This document shows, one piece after another, positions 1 through 5,131 of a stretch of 5,142 nucleotides of DNA. Source of the stretch: Eubacteriales Family XIII. Incertae Sedis bacterium (GTDB lineage: Bacteria > Bacillota_A > Clostridia > Peptostreptococcales > Anaerovoracaceae); the NCBI GenBank assembly GCA_031280075.1, contig JAITHG010000080.1, positions 1 to 5,142 on the forward strand. Direction: 5' to 3'. Position 1 is the first letter of the stretch; the number at the start of each line of letters is the position of its first letter. The position numbers and the translations under genes are program-made. The notes below the pieces were generated by a model. The model was not told the origin of the DNA, ran no database searches, and saw only the letters and a program-made list of their open reading frames with translations.

Positions 1-80
1 CATCCGCCCCGAATGCCTTTCTCCTATGACTAGTCGCGCCTTGACTCCCGGCCGTCATCCTTCGTTTCCACAAGACGCAT
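1..80. other. Non-coding edge, no gene seen
   Basis: This stretch lies downstream of the repressor gene that ends at 81 on the minus strand. Read on the minus strand it contains AGGAG (plus positions 21-25), but no ATG, GTG or TTG follows at a usable distance inside the window. An 8-base palindrome, GACTAGTC, sits at 28-35. No T-tailed hairpin that would end the repressor transcript is evident. Confidence 0.5.
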
Positions 81-398
81 TTAAGGGGGCGTGCCCTCCG
101 CACTGTGCGCCTGCCCCCACGCCGCCGCTGCTTCCAGGATGGGCTGCAGGCTTTGACCGGTCTCCGTCAGGCTATACTCCACGCGGGGCGGTACCTCCGG
201 GAAGGCGCAGCGGGTCAGCAGCCCTTCCGCTTCCAAGCCCCGCAGTCTTTCTGTCAGCATCTTCTGGGAAACAGGGGCGAGCGTGCGCTTCAGCTCGCCG
301 AAGCGCCTTGTGCCCAACAGCAGTTCCCGAAGGATGCGCACCGTCCACCGTTCGGCCAGGAGCGCAAGCGTGCGCTCCGCCAGATCGTTATGCGTCAT
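81..398 (-). CDS. HxlR-family (DUF24) winged-helix transcriptional regulator
   Basis: A 105-residue DNA-binding repressor or activator of the HxlR/YodB family, whose members usually control a neighbouring oxidoreductase or detoxification gene. The family signature is clear. An N-terminal helix leads into RILRELLLGTRRFGELKR (about residues 21-38). The recognition-helix block VSQKMLTERLRGLEAEGLL (43-61) follows, then the wing PEVPPRVEYSLTETG (67-81) and a C-terminal dimer helix ending in AWGQAH. The length is normal for the family. The start is supported by GGAGGGG at 403-409 (minus strand), 4 bases from the ATG. Many family members have a conserved redox-active Cys just before the first helix. 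Here residues 1-12 contain none, and the only Cys is residue 64 near the wing, so a YodB-like N-terminal thiol switch is not possible. It is divergent from the oxidoreductase at 706, which I infer is its target. Family assignment is firm; the ligand is unknown. Confidence 0.93.
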   Translation of the reverse strand: MTHNDLAERTLALLAERWTVRILRELLLGTRRFGELKRTLAPVSQKMLTERLRGLEAEGLLTRCAFPEVPPRVEYSLTETGQSLQPILEAAAAWGQAHSAEGTPP

Positions 399-416
399 AT
401 TTCCCCTCCATGTTCC

Positions 417-461
417 GGGACAGAAAAGAACCGTCCCCTATTTGTCTCTCCGTTTTGTCCC
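417..461. repeat. REP-like 45-bp element with GGGACA/TGTCCC ends
   Basis: The element begins GGGACA (417-422) and ends TGTCCC (456-461), with AGAACCGTCCCC and TTTGTCTC inside. The single GGGAC at 417-421 can pair with GTCCC at 433-437 or with GTCCC at 457-461, so two alternative hairpins are possible. From memory, GAACCGTCCCC plus TTTGTCTC-like strings recur in intergenic repeats of Firmicutes, some near REP-associated (Y1) transposases; this recollection is not verified here. It lies 19 bases upstream of the repressor start codon, so it would be transcribed as part of that gene's leader. No transposase gene is nearby. Confidence 0.45.
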
Positions 462-481
462 AAATGTTACCCGGTGGTGTC

Positions 482-501
482 TAGGCACTTGTTTGTGCCT
501 A
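482..501. promoter_or_regulatory. Perfect palindrome, candidate HxlR operator
   Basis: TAGGCAC (482-488) and GTGCCTA (495-501) form a perfect 7+7 inverted repeat around a 6-base AT-rich spacer, TTGTTT. This is the geometry expected for a dimeric winged-helix protein. It lies in the divergent region between the HxlR gene (start 398) and the oxidoreductase (start 706). On the minus strand a weak -10-like TAACAT (464-469) lies just downstream, which would place the palindrome over the repressor's own -35 region and suggest autoregulation. The binding role is inferred. Confidence 0.45.
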
Positions 502-581
502 CTTTACAGATGCCTGCACCGGGGCGATGATGGAAGCGCCGACGATGTTGGATGGGAGGGGTGCATTGCCCGCTGCGCTGC

Positions 582-610
582 CTGTCGCTTTGTCGCCGCA
601 ATACTATAAT
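582..610 (+). promoter_or_regulatory. Candidate sigma-A promoter for the COG2910 oxidoreductase
   Basis: TATAAT at 605-610 is a perfect -10 box in a GC-rich setting, on the correct strand and about 95 bases upstream of the ATG at 706. With a 17-base spacer the -35 would be CTGTCG (582-587), which matches TTGACA at only three of six positions. The promoter may therefore need activation, or the -10 may be fortuitous. The candidate operator at 482-501 lies about 80 bases further upstream. Confidence 0.4.
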
Positions 611-618
611 ACGCAAGG

Positions 619-678
619 CGGGCACAAGCACCACCCCATGTGAGTGTTTTTTGCACTGTGCCCGGACGGCGCATGGGG
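619..678 (+). other. Structured leader with two interleaved inverted repeats
   Basis: Two perfect 7-base inverted repeats overlap in the untranslated leader of the oxidoreductase gene. CGGGCAC (619-625) pairs with GTGCCCG (658-664), and CCCCATG (634-640) pairs with CATGGGG (672-678). A run of six T lies between them at 647-652, flanked by AGTG and CACT. Because the pairs interleave, they must either exclude each other or form a pseudoknot. An attenuator or a protein- or ligand-sensing leader is possible, but GC-rich sequence makes short chance pairings common. Confidence 0.25.
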
Positions 679-705
679 GGGGCAGGAAGACAAGGGTAAA
701 AGAAA

Positions 706-1356
706 ATGAAGATCGCTGTGATAGGGGCAAATGGGAAATCGGGCAGGATGATTGTCGAGGAGGCGCTGGTGCGGAGGCATGAAGTGCTTGCGGTCGTGCG
801 CTCCGGCAAGGAAGCGGTTCGGCCGGCTGCCACGGTTCTCGTGCGGAGCCTGTTTGAGCTGGAGTACAGGGACGTTGCGGACTGCGATGTCATCATTGAC
901 GCTTTTGGGACATGGACACCGGAGTCCCTGTCGATGCACAGCCACTCGCTGCACTTTCTCTGCGACCTGCTCGCGCACCGGAAAAACCGGCTACTCGTGG
1001 TGGGCAGCGCTGGCTCGCTCTTCATGGACAAAGAGCATACCATGCGTCTGGTGGATTCGCCGGACATGCCGGAGATGTACAAGCCGCTCGCGAACGCGAT
1101 GGCGCAGGCCTACGACGAACTGCGCCTCCGTTCTGACGTGAACTGGACGTATTTCAGCCCTTCCGCCTTCTTCGACGCGGGCGCGCCGCGCTCGGGCAAG
1201 TTCCGGCTGGGACGGGACGAGCTGCTCGCGGACGAGGCGTGGGGCAGTATGATCGGCTATGCGGACGCTGCCATCGCCATCCTCGACGAGGCGGAGCAAG
1301 CGCGGTTTGTCAATGCGCGTTTCACCGCTGTGCGCACGGACAAGCCCGCGCCCTGA
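706..1356 (+). CDS. NAD(P)-binding oxidoreductase, COG2910/YwnB type (atypical SDR)
   Basis: A 216-residue soluble cytoplasmic Rossmann-fold protein resembling the family annotated as putative NADH-flavin reductases or biliverdin-reductase-B-like atypical short-chain dehydrogenases. The dinucleotide-binding loop is GANGKSG (residues 7-13) after strand KIAVI, with Arg32 after the second strand (AVVR), which could favour NADP(H). Further family landmarks are DVIIDAFG (61-68), RLLVVGSAGSL (95-105), LVDSPDMPEMYKP (115-127), WTYFSPSAFFDAG (147-159) and the late segment SGKFRLGRDELL (163-174). Length is usual for the family and no segment is missing. The ATG is preceded by AAGGG (692-696) with a 9-base gap. 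It is transcribed away from the HxlR regulator and is probably controlled by it, which suggests a role in reductive detoxification or redox stress; the substrate is not predictable. No partner gene follows on this strand. Confidence 0.9.
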   Translation: MKIAVIGANGKSGRMIVEEALVRRHEVLAVVRSGKEAVRPAATVLVRSLFELEYRDVADCDVIIDAFGTWTPESLSMHSHSLHFLCDLLAHRKNRLLVVGSAGSLFMDKEHTMRLVDSPDMPEMYKPLANAMAQAYDELRLRSDVNWTYFSPSAFFDAGAPRSGKFRLGRDELLADEAWGSMIGYADAAIAILDEAEQARFVNARFTAVRTDKPAP

Positions 1357-1400
1357 GGGGTGGCGGCGGAAGGACAGGCTGATCCCGCTGCACTGACGGC

Positions 1401-1420
1401 GGGCGACCGTGCGCTCGCCC
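1401..1420 (+). terminator. Weak hairpin downstream of the oxidoreductase
   Basis: GGGCGA (1401-1406) and TCGCCC (1415-1420) form a perfect 6-base stem with an 8-base loop, 44 bases after the stop codon. It is followed by CTTGGCTCCT rather than a clear T-run, so intrinsic termination would be inefficient. No better candidate is visible before the next gene. Confidence 0.25.
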
Positions 1421-1436
1421 CTTGGCTCCTGATAGT

Positions 1437-1523
1437 CAGTCGGCTGTGCTGGAGCAAGGGATTGCTGACCTCAAGGCAGGTCGCAACTGGCATGAGCATG
1501 AATTGATCGAGAGCGAGGAATGA
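1437..1523 (+). pseudogene. C-terminal remnant of a YefM/Phd-like antitoxin
   Basis: This frame ends in TGA at 1521-1523 and reads VLEQGIADLKAGRNWHEHELIESEE over its last 25 codons (from 1446; shown here as VLEQGIADLKAGR, then NWHEHELIESEE). It resembles the toxin-binding tail of YefM-type antitoxins, which commonly has the form RLLxSIxxLxxGxxxxHELIE. The frame is open only back to 1383, with no plausible start or ribosome binding site. Upstream of about 1437 the translation looks like random GC-rich sequence, so the DNA-binding Phd fold is absent. Its stop overlaps the start of the YoeB-like fragment as ATGA, the usual antitoxin-toxin coupling. The assignment rests on pattern memory of the family and on this arrangement, not on a database search. 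Confidence 0.5.
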
Positions 1524-1615
1524 GGAAGATCTGGTTCGATGCTGCTTGGGGTGTCGCCTTGCGGTGTTGCCGGGGCGCTTGCCCCTATGCGTATTTGATG
1601 CAGACCAGCTTCTGA
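1520..1615 (+). pseudogene. N-terminal remnant of a YoeB-like toxin
   Basis: An ATG at 1520-1522 overlaps the antitoxin stop and opens a 31-codon frame beginning MRKIWFDAAW. That matches the start of YoeB-family mRNA interferases, which begin with a short strand of the form M-[RK]-x-I-W followed by an alpha helix with a conserved Trp (E. coli YoeB begins MKLIWSEESWDDYLYW). After TGG at 1547-1549 the expected acidic residues and DYLYW segment are missing in all three frames. The frame then runs into the 3' end of the opposite-strand aldehyde dehydrogenase and stops at 1613-1615. All YoeB catalytic residues, which lie in the C-terminal half, are lost, so no active toxin can be made. Confidence 0.5.
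1572..1585 (-). terminator. Small hairpin at the 3' end of the aldehyde dehydrogenase gene
   Basis: On the minus strand GGGGC (1585-1581) and GCCCC (1576-1572) form a 5-base all-GC stem with an AAGC loop, beginning at the last base of the stop codon. No T-run follows. It could stabilise the 3' end or block convergent transcription, but evidence for termination is weak. Confidence 0.2.
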
Positions 1616-3012
1616 TCCGTGAACTCCAGCATGCCGGTGTTCCCGCCTTCCTTGCCGATGCCGCTCTCCTTGACGCTGGTGCCCCAGGACTGCTCGTCCG
1701 TGAGCATCTGCGTGTTGAGGAAGAAGGCACCTGCCTGCAGCTTCTCGATGAGCCCCATGCCCTTTGCTAGGTCGCGCGTCCAGACGTGGGCGCAGAGCCC
1801 GTAGCGGCTGCCGTTCGCCATGGTCACGAGATCGTCCGCATCAGTGTACTTTATTAGGACGGCGACGGGGCCGAAGACCTCTTCGCGCGCGATGCGCATT
1901 TCGTGCCGGACATCCGCGACGACGGTGGGCTGGACGAAGAATCCGGGTCTCTGGGCTTGTCCGCCCGTGACGATGCGTGCGCCTTCCGCCACCGCGTCTT
2001 CGATGTGGGCGAGCACGTGGCGCTGGTGTTCGGCGCTCACGACCGGTCCCATGTTCACCGTCGCGTCGCGCGGGTCGCCCATGACGACCGCCTCCGCGCG
2101 CTGCCGCATCTTCTCCGTGAATTCGTCATAGATGCGTTCGTGGATGTAATACCTGCCCGGGCCGGAGCAGTGTTGCCCGCTGTTGTTGTACTGCCGGTAG
2201 GCGAGCACGTCGAGCGCCGCGTCTACGTCCGCGTCCGGGTAGAGGAGGACGGGGTTGTTGCCGCCCAGCTCCATGACGCATTTCTTGACGGTCGCTGCCG
2301 CTGCCACGAGCAGGCTCTTGCCCGTTTCGCTCGAACCTGTAAAACCGACGATGTCCACTTCCTCGTGGGTCGCGATCGCCCCGCCGACGCTGCCGCCGGG
2401 GCCTGTGACGAAGTTCACGGCGCCGGGCGGCAGAACCCCCGCGTCGTGGATGATCTCTGCCAGCTTCAGCCCGATGAGGGAGTTGATGGATGCGGGCTTG
2501 AGCACGCAGGTGTTGCCGACCGCGAGGGCGGGCGCGAGCTTGACGGCCGCCATGATGGTCGGCAGGTTCCACGGGATGATGAAGCCGGCGACTCCCGACG
2601 GATGCCGCTGCAGGTAGCTGAGGGTGGAACCTTCGACGGGAATCTGCGTGCCCATGATGCGGTGGGCGGCGTGGGCGCTCCATTCGAACTTGGCAGCCGC
2701 GCCCATGACCATGCCCATGGCATCCGCCTGCGGTGTGCCATGCTCGAGCGTCTCCAACTCGGCAAGCTCCCCGGCGCGTGCCCGGAGGGCATCCGCGACC
2801 TTGCAGAGGGCATCGCTGCGCGCGCCCTGCGGCTGGGACGACCATGCCCCAAAGGAGCGGCGCGCGGCGCGCACGGCCACATCCACATCCTCCGGCGCAC
2901 CCGAAGGCACTGTGCCGAGCGCCTCCCCGGTCGAGGGGTTCACAGTGGTGAGGCGCTGCCCCGAGCGCGCTTCCACCCACTGCCCATCTATATACATCTT
3001 CGCTTCAAGCAT
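1585..3012 (-). CDS. NAD(P)-dependent aldehyde dehydrogenase (ALDH superfamily)
   Basis: A complete 475-residue cytoplasmic enzyme that oxidises an aldehyde to its carboxylic acid. The catalytic set is intact. PWNLP (147-151) supplies the oxyanion-hole Asn149, LKPAS (171-175) the cofactor-binding Lys172, GFTGSSETG (223-231) the Rossmann turn, MELGG (247-251) the general base Glu248, NNSGQHC (276-282) the nucleophile Cys282, and EEVFGP (377-382) the nicotinamide-ribose Glu378. The residue three after Lys172 is Ser175 instead of the Glu typical of strictly NAD-dependent enzymes, so NADP use is plausible. The block after the general base reads ELGGNNP rather than the common ELGGKxP. The ATG has AAGGAGAG (3018-3025) 5 bases upstream, which favours it over the internal Met6. 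It converges on the oxidoreductase at 706-1356 and appears monocistronic with its own promoter. The true substrate cannot be read from the sequence. Confidence 0.95.
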   Translation of the reverse strand: MLEAKMYIDGQWVEARSGQRLTTVNPSTGEALGTVPSGAPEDVDVAVRAARRSFGAWSSQPQGARSDALCKVADALRARAGELAELETLEHGTPQADAMGMVMGAAAKFEWSAHAAHRIMGTQIPVEGSTLSYLQRHPSGVAGFIIPWNLPTIMAAVKLAPALAVGNTCVLKPASINSLIGLKLAEIIHDAGVLPPGAVNFVTGPGGSVGGAIATHEEVDIVGFTGSSETGKSLLVAAAATVKKCVMELGGNNPVLLYPDADVDAALDVLAYRQYNNSGQHCSGPGRYYIHERIYDEFTEKMRQRAEAVVMGDPRDATVNMGPVVSAEHQRHVLAHIEDAVAEGARIVTGGQAQRPGFFVQPTVVADVRHEMRIAREEVFGPVAVLIKYTDADDLVTMANGSRYGLCAHVWTRDLAKGMGLIEKLQAGAFFLNTQMLTDEQSWGTSVKESGIGKEGGNTGMLEFTDQKLVCIKYA

Positions 3013-3069
3013 GGAATCTCTCCTTATTAATAATCAGACAATTTTCCTGTCGCTCTTCTTGTGCCGTCC

Positions 3070-3100
3070 TTTATAGTATCGGCTTCGGAGGGCGTTGTAA
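3070..3100 (-). promoter_or_regulatory. Candidate promoter of the aldehyde dehydrogenase gene
   Basis: On the minus strand TATAAA (3075-3070) matches the -10 consensus at five of six positions. TTACAA (3100-3095) is a weak -35, 19 bases upstream. Reading TACTAT as the -10 instead gives a 16-base spacer. Either way the transcript would start about 50 bases upstream of the ribosome binding site at 3018-3025. The match is moderate. Confidence 0.4.
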
Positions 3101-3146
3101 TCGGACAAACGCACAGGAATTCGCCTGTCTGTTTGTGGGAACGCAT

Positions 3147-3169
3147 AAAAGCGGCACAGTGCGTGCCGC
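3147..3169 (-). terminator. Intrinsic terminator after the D-2-hydroxyacid dehydrogenase
   Basis: On the minus strand GCGGCAC (3169-3163), a 5-base loop GCACT and GTGCCGC (3157-3151) form a perfect 7-bp, GC-rich hairpin, followed at once by TTTT (3150-3147). This is the best terminator-like structure in the window. It lies about 190 bases beyond the stop codon of the hydroxyacid dehydrogenase and upstream of the candidate aldehyde dehydrogenase promoter, so it would separate the two units. The T-run is short. A perfect palindrome of this kind could instead be an operator for the downstream gene. Confidence 0.5.
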
Positions 3170-3220
3170 CGGCATAGTCGTGTGAGCTCGCTGCAGCTCG
3201 CAGCCTGCGTCAGCCCTTCT

Positions 3221-3343
3221 GGTTCGCATCCGCCTGCATCAGCCATGCAGGTTCGCGTCAGCCTGCCGCTGCCGGCACTGACCATGCAGGTTCGCATCAA
3301 CCCTCGTCAGCTCTTCAGGTTTATGTCCGCCCGCTGGGTTCGC
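3221..3343. repeat. Cluster of short imperfect direct repeats around GGTTCGC
   Basis: CCATGCAGGTTCGC occurs twice, at 3243-3256 and 3282-3295, 39 bases apart, each followed by a near-identical TCAGCC or TCAACC tail with one change before it. The core GGTTCGC also occurs at 3221-3227 and 3337-3343. The unit spacings of 29, 39 and 48 bases are irregular. The cluster lies in the 343-base gap between the two dehydrogenase genes (3013-3355), which also holds the promoter and terminator listed separately. I see no RNA gene or credible reading frame there. Confidence 0.5.
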
Positions 3344-3355
3344 GCCGACCAGCCC

Positions 3356-4318
3356 TCAGTCCACGCGGTTGAGTCGCTCGCCCTGCATGAACGCCTCGAG
3401 GTTGCGGAAGGTCGCCTCGATGAGCCGCTCGCGGGCGGACTTTGCAATCCATGCAATATGGGGCGTGATGATGCAGTTTGGCAGGCTGGTCAGGGGGTTG
3501 TCCGCGGCAGGCGGTTCCTGCTCGAGGACATCCAGCCCCGCTGCCGCCACCTTGCCGCTTCGGAGCGCGGGCGCAAGATCCGCCTCGCACACGAGCGACC
3601 CGCGCGCGGTATTCAGCAGGATGACACCGTCCTTCATCTGCACGAGGGTCTCAGCGCGGATGATGTGGCGGGTCTGTTCGGTCAAGGGACAGTGCAGGGT
3701 GATGACATCGGCAGTGTGCAGCAGTTCGTCCAGCGGCACGAAGCGGATGCCGGGCATCCCCGCCTCGTCCACCCCGGGTGGATGGGGCGTGTGCGCCAGC
3801 ACCTCCATGCCGAGCGCCTGCGCGATGCGGGCGACCTGCCTACCGATGCTGCCGTAGCCCACGATGCCCATGCGCAGCCCCGCCAGTTCTGTCTGGGGCG
3901 TAAGCGTAAAACAGAAGTCTGCGCTGCGCGCCCATTCCCCAGTCCGCACCGCATCCGCGTGCCGACCGACGGCGTTCACGCACTCCAGCAGCAGCGCGAA
4001 GACAAACTGAGAGACGGGTGCAGTGCTGTAGGCGGGGACGTTCGTCACGGCGATGCCCCGGTCGCGGGCGGCATCGATGTCCACGTGGTTGTAACCGGTG
4101 GCAAAGACACCGATGTAGCGCAGTTTCGGGCAGGCATCCAGCACGGCCCGGCTCATGCGGCACTTCGAGACAAGCACCGCCTCGGCATCCGCGATGCGGG
4201 GCACCACATCCGCAGGCGCAGTGCGCGCATGGCACACGAGCTCGTCCAGCCGAAAGGGCGCTTCCCATGAAAGATCGTCCCTAGAGACGTTCCATCCGTC
4301 GAGGATTACAGTTTTCAT
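3356..4318 (-). CDS. D-2-hydroxyacid dehydrogenase (glycerate/hydroxypyruvate reductase type)
   Basis: A 320-residue NAD(P)-dependent cytoplasmic enzyme interconverting a 2-keto acid and its D-2-hydroxy acid. The N-terminal substrate domain shows FATGYNHVDIDAARDRGIAVTNVPAYST (72-99). The cofactor domain begins GMRMG-like at LAGLRMGIVGYGSIGR, with the GxGxxG turn at 154-159. The catalytic triad is intact: Arg239 in NTARGSLV, Glu268 in LDVLEQEPP and His287 in TPHIAW. The TPHIAW motif and NVPAYST resemble the glycerate dehydrogenase-like branch rather than the lactate or 3-phosphoglycerate enzymes, and no ACT domain is present, so hydroxypyruvate/glycerate or a related small acid is the likeliest substrate. 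GGGAG (4329-4325) lies 6 bases before the ATG. The nuclease-like gene upstream ends only 21 bases away on the same strand, so read-through transcription is possible, but the sharp composition change suggests this was not originally an operon. Confidence 0.93.
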   Translation of the reverse strand: MKTVILDGWNVSRDDLSWEAPFRLDELVCHARTAPADVVPRIADAEAVLVSKCRMSRAVLDACPKLRYIGVFATGYNHVDIDAARDRGIAVTNVPAYSTAPVSQFVFALLLECVNAVGRHADAVRTGEWARSADFCFTLTPQTELAGLRMGIVGYGSIGRQVARIAQALGMEVLAHTPHPPGVDEAGMPGIRFVPLDELLHTADVITLHCPLTEQTRHIIRAETLVQMKDGVILLNTARGSLVCEADLAPALRSGKVAAAGLDVLEQEPPAADNPLTSLPNCIITPHIAWIAKSARERLIEATFRNLEAFMQGERLNRVD

Positions 4319-4339
4319 ACTTGGCTCCCGTCTATCTGT

Positions 4340-5131
4340 TCACACCTGCGCCGTATAATCAATCTGCTTGACAAGTCGCTCTTTTTGCTGAAATGTCAGA
4401 TCGCTTGACAACGGGTCGAAATATAGCTGGTGGCATGGATGCTCGGAAAAATTCTTTACCACGAACAGGCAATATTTTGCCCGCAGCGTAGCCGCGACAT
4501 TGTATTCTTTTTCAGTAAGTGTAATTCTCCCCGCAAACAGACTGAGTCCCTTCACCTCCACACAATAACAATTCGAGGCAAGTGAGAGCTTGAAGTCAAA
4601 ACCGCAGGCAAAATTTGTTGTATCCATGCAATCATATCCATCAAATTCGGGAACCTCCCGATAGGTCTTTACAAAATATGCTTCGGCTGCCTTTCCTGTC
4701 ATCAAGCGCCTTGCGACGCTTTCGTTGACGGTCTCACAGTCGGTGGCAGAATTGGCAGTCTTTTCATATTCATAGCCTGGAATGAGGAAGCCCTTGACCA
4801 GTTCTGTAAACGATTCAAAATCAAGCGAGCCATACAAACTGTACAGTTTGGCAGAACGCGTTTTCAGTGTGCGTTGCCATCCTTGCCGCGGGTTTTCCGG
4901 GAACAAACGATCAAATTCATCCCGGTAGTTTTTTATGGAAGCGGGGCTTGAACCTAGTGAGTACCCAAGTACATTGAACGCCTGACGCATACGCCCAAAC
5001 CCAAGTGCGCTCAAAGCTGCTTGGTCAAATTTGGCAATATACAAACCAGCCAGTGTGGTTTTGTCAGTTTTGTCCAGATGCGTCATCCTGTAATGCCAAG
5101 TGTCAGCAATGATTTGTTTTCTACAGATCAT
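4340..5131 (-). CDS. DUF3883 protein, predicted PD-(D/E)XK nuclease (restriction or defence type)
   Basis: The protein has 263 residues. Its C-terminal part (about 140-228) matches the DUF3883/NO VEIN C-terminal pattern, a predicted endonuclease fold. RRLMTGKAAEAYFVKTY contains Glu150, GFDFKL has Asp179, and YCVEVKGL has the E-x-K pair Glu192/Lys194. LTEKEYNVAATLRAKYCLFVVKNF follows, the conserved helix and strand after the core. The N-terminal part (about 27-116) resembles a segment seen before such nucleases: LAGLYIAKFDQAALSALGF, then SPASIKNYRDEFDRLFP, then GW. No methylase or other partner is in view. The gene is clearly AT-richer than its neighbours, suggesting transfer. The start is uncertain: ATG at 5131 has no visible ribosome binding site in the 11 bases left, and Met16 (5086) is an alternative that would begin MTHLDK. 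A nuclease role is inferred from fold motifs only. Confidence 0.8.
   Translation of the reverse strand: MICRKQIIADTWHYRMTHLDKTDKTTLAGLYIAKFDQAALSALGFGRMRQAFNVLGYSLGSSPASIKNYRDEFDRLFPENPRQGWQRTLKTRSAKLYSLYGSLDFESFTELVKGFLIPGYEYEKTANSATDCETVNESVARRLMTGKAAEAYFVKTYREVPEFDGYDCMDTTNFACGFDFKLSLASNCYCVEVKGLSLFAGRITLTEKEYNVAATLRAKYCLFVVKNFSEHPCHQLYFDPLSSDLTFQQKERLVKQIDYTAQV

Noticed and set aside
1..25. Start region of another minus-strand gene after AGGAG at 21-25
   Set aside because: The only ATG downstream inside the window (plus positions 1-3) is 17 bases from the AGGAG, which is too far, so no start can be supported.
26..530. Plus-strand open frames opposite the HxlR gene
   Set aside because: They are Pro/Arg/Ser-rich translations antisense to a clear winged-helix regulator and have no supporting start signal.
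1446..1523. Functional 25-residue peptide starting at GTG 1446
   Set aside because: No ribosome binding site precedes this GTG, and the peptide corresponds to the tail of an antitoxin, so it is better explained as a gene fragment.
1903..3030. Long plus-strand open frame of 375 codons opposite the aldehyde dehydrogenase gene
   Set aside because: It is antisense to a gene with intact catalytic motifs, its translation is rich in Arg, Asp, His and Gly with no recognisable domain, and GC-rich coding DNA routinely leaves such frames open.
3034..3300. 88-codon minus-strand frame in the gap between the two dehydrogenases
   Set aside because: It needs a TTG or ATG start only about 3 bases from a weak GAGGG. 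It runs through the repeat cluster, the terminator hairpin and the aldehyde dehydrogenase promoter, and its product resembles no family I know.
3221..3343. CRISPR array
   Set aside because: The repeated unit is only 7-14 exact bases, the spacings are 29, 39 and 48 bases, and no cas gene is present.
3182..4270. Long plus-strand open frame of 362 codons opposite the hydroxyacid dehydrogenase gene
   Set aside because: It is an antisense shadow of a gene with a complete dehydrogenase signature; no ribosome binding site or known motif supports it.
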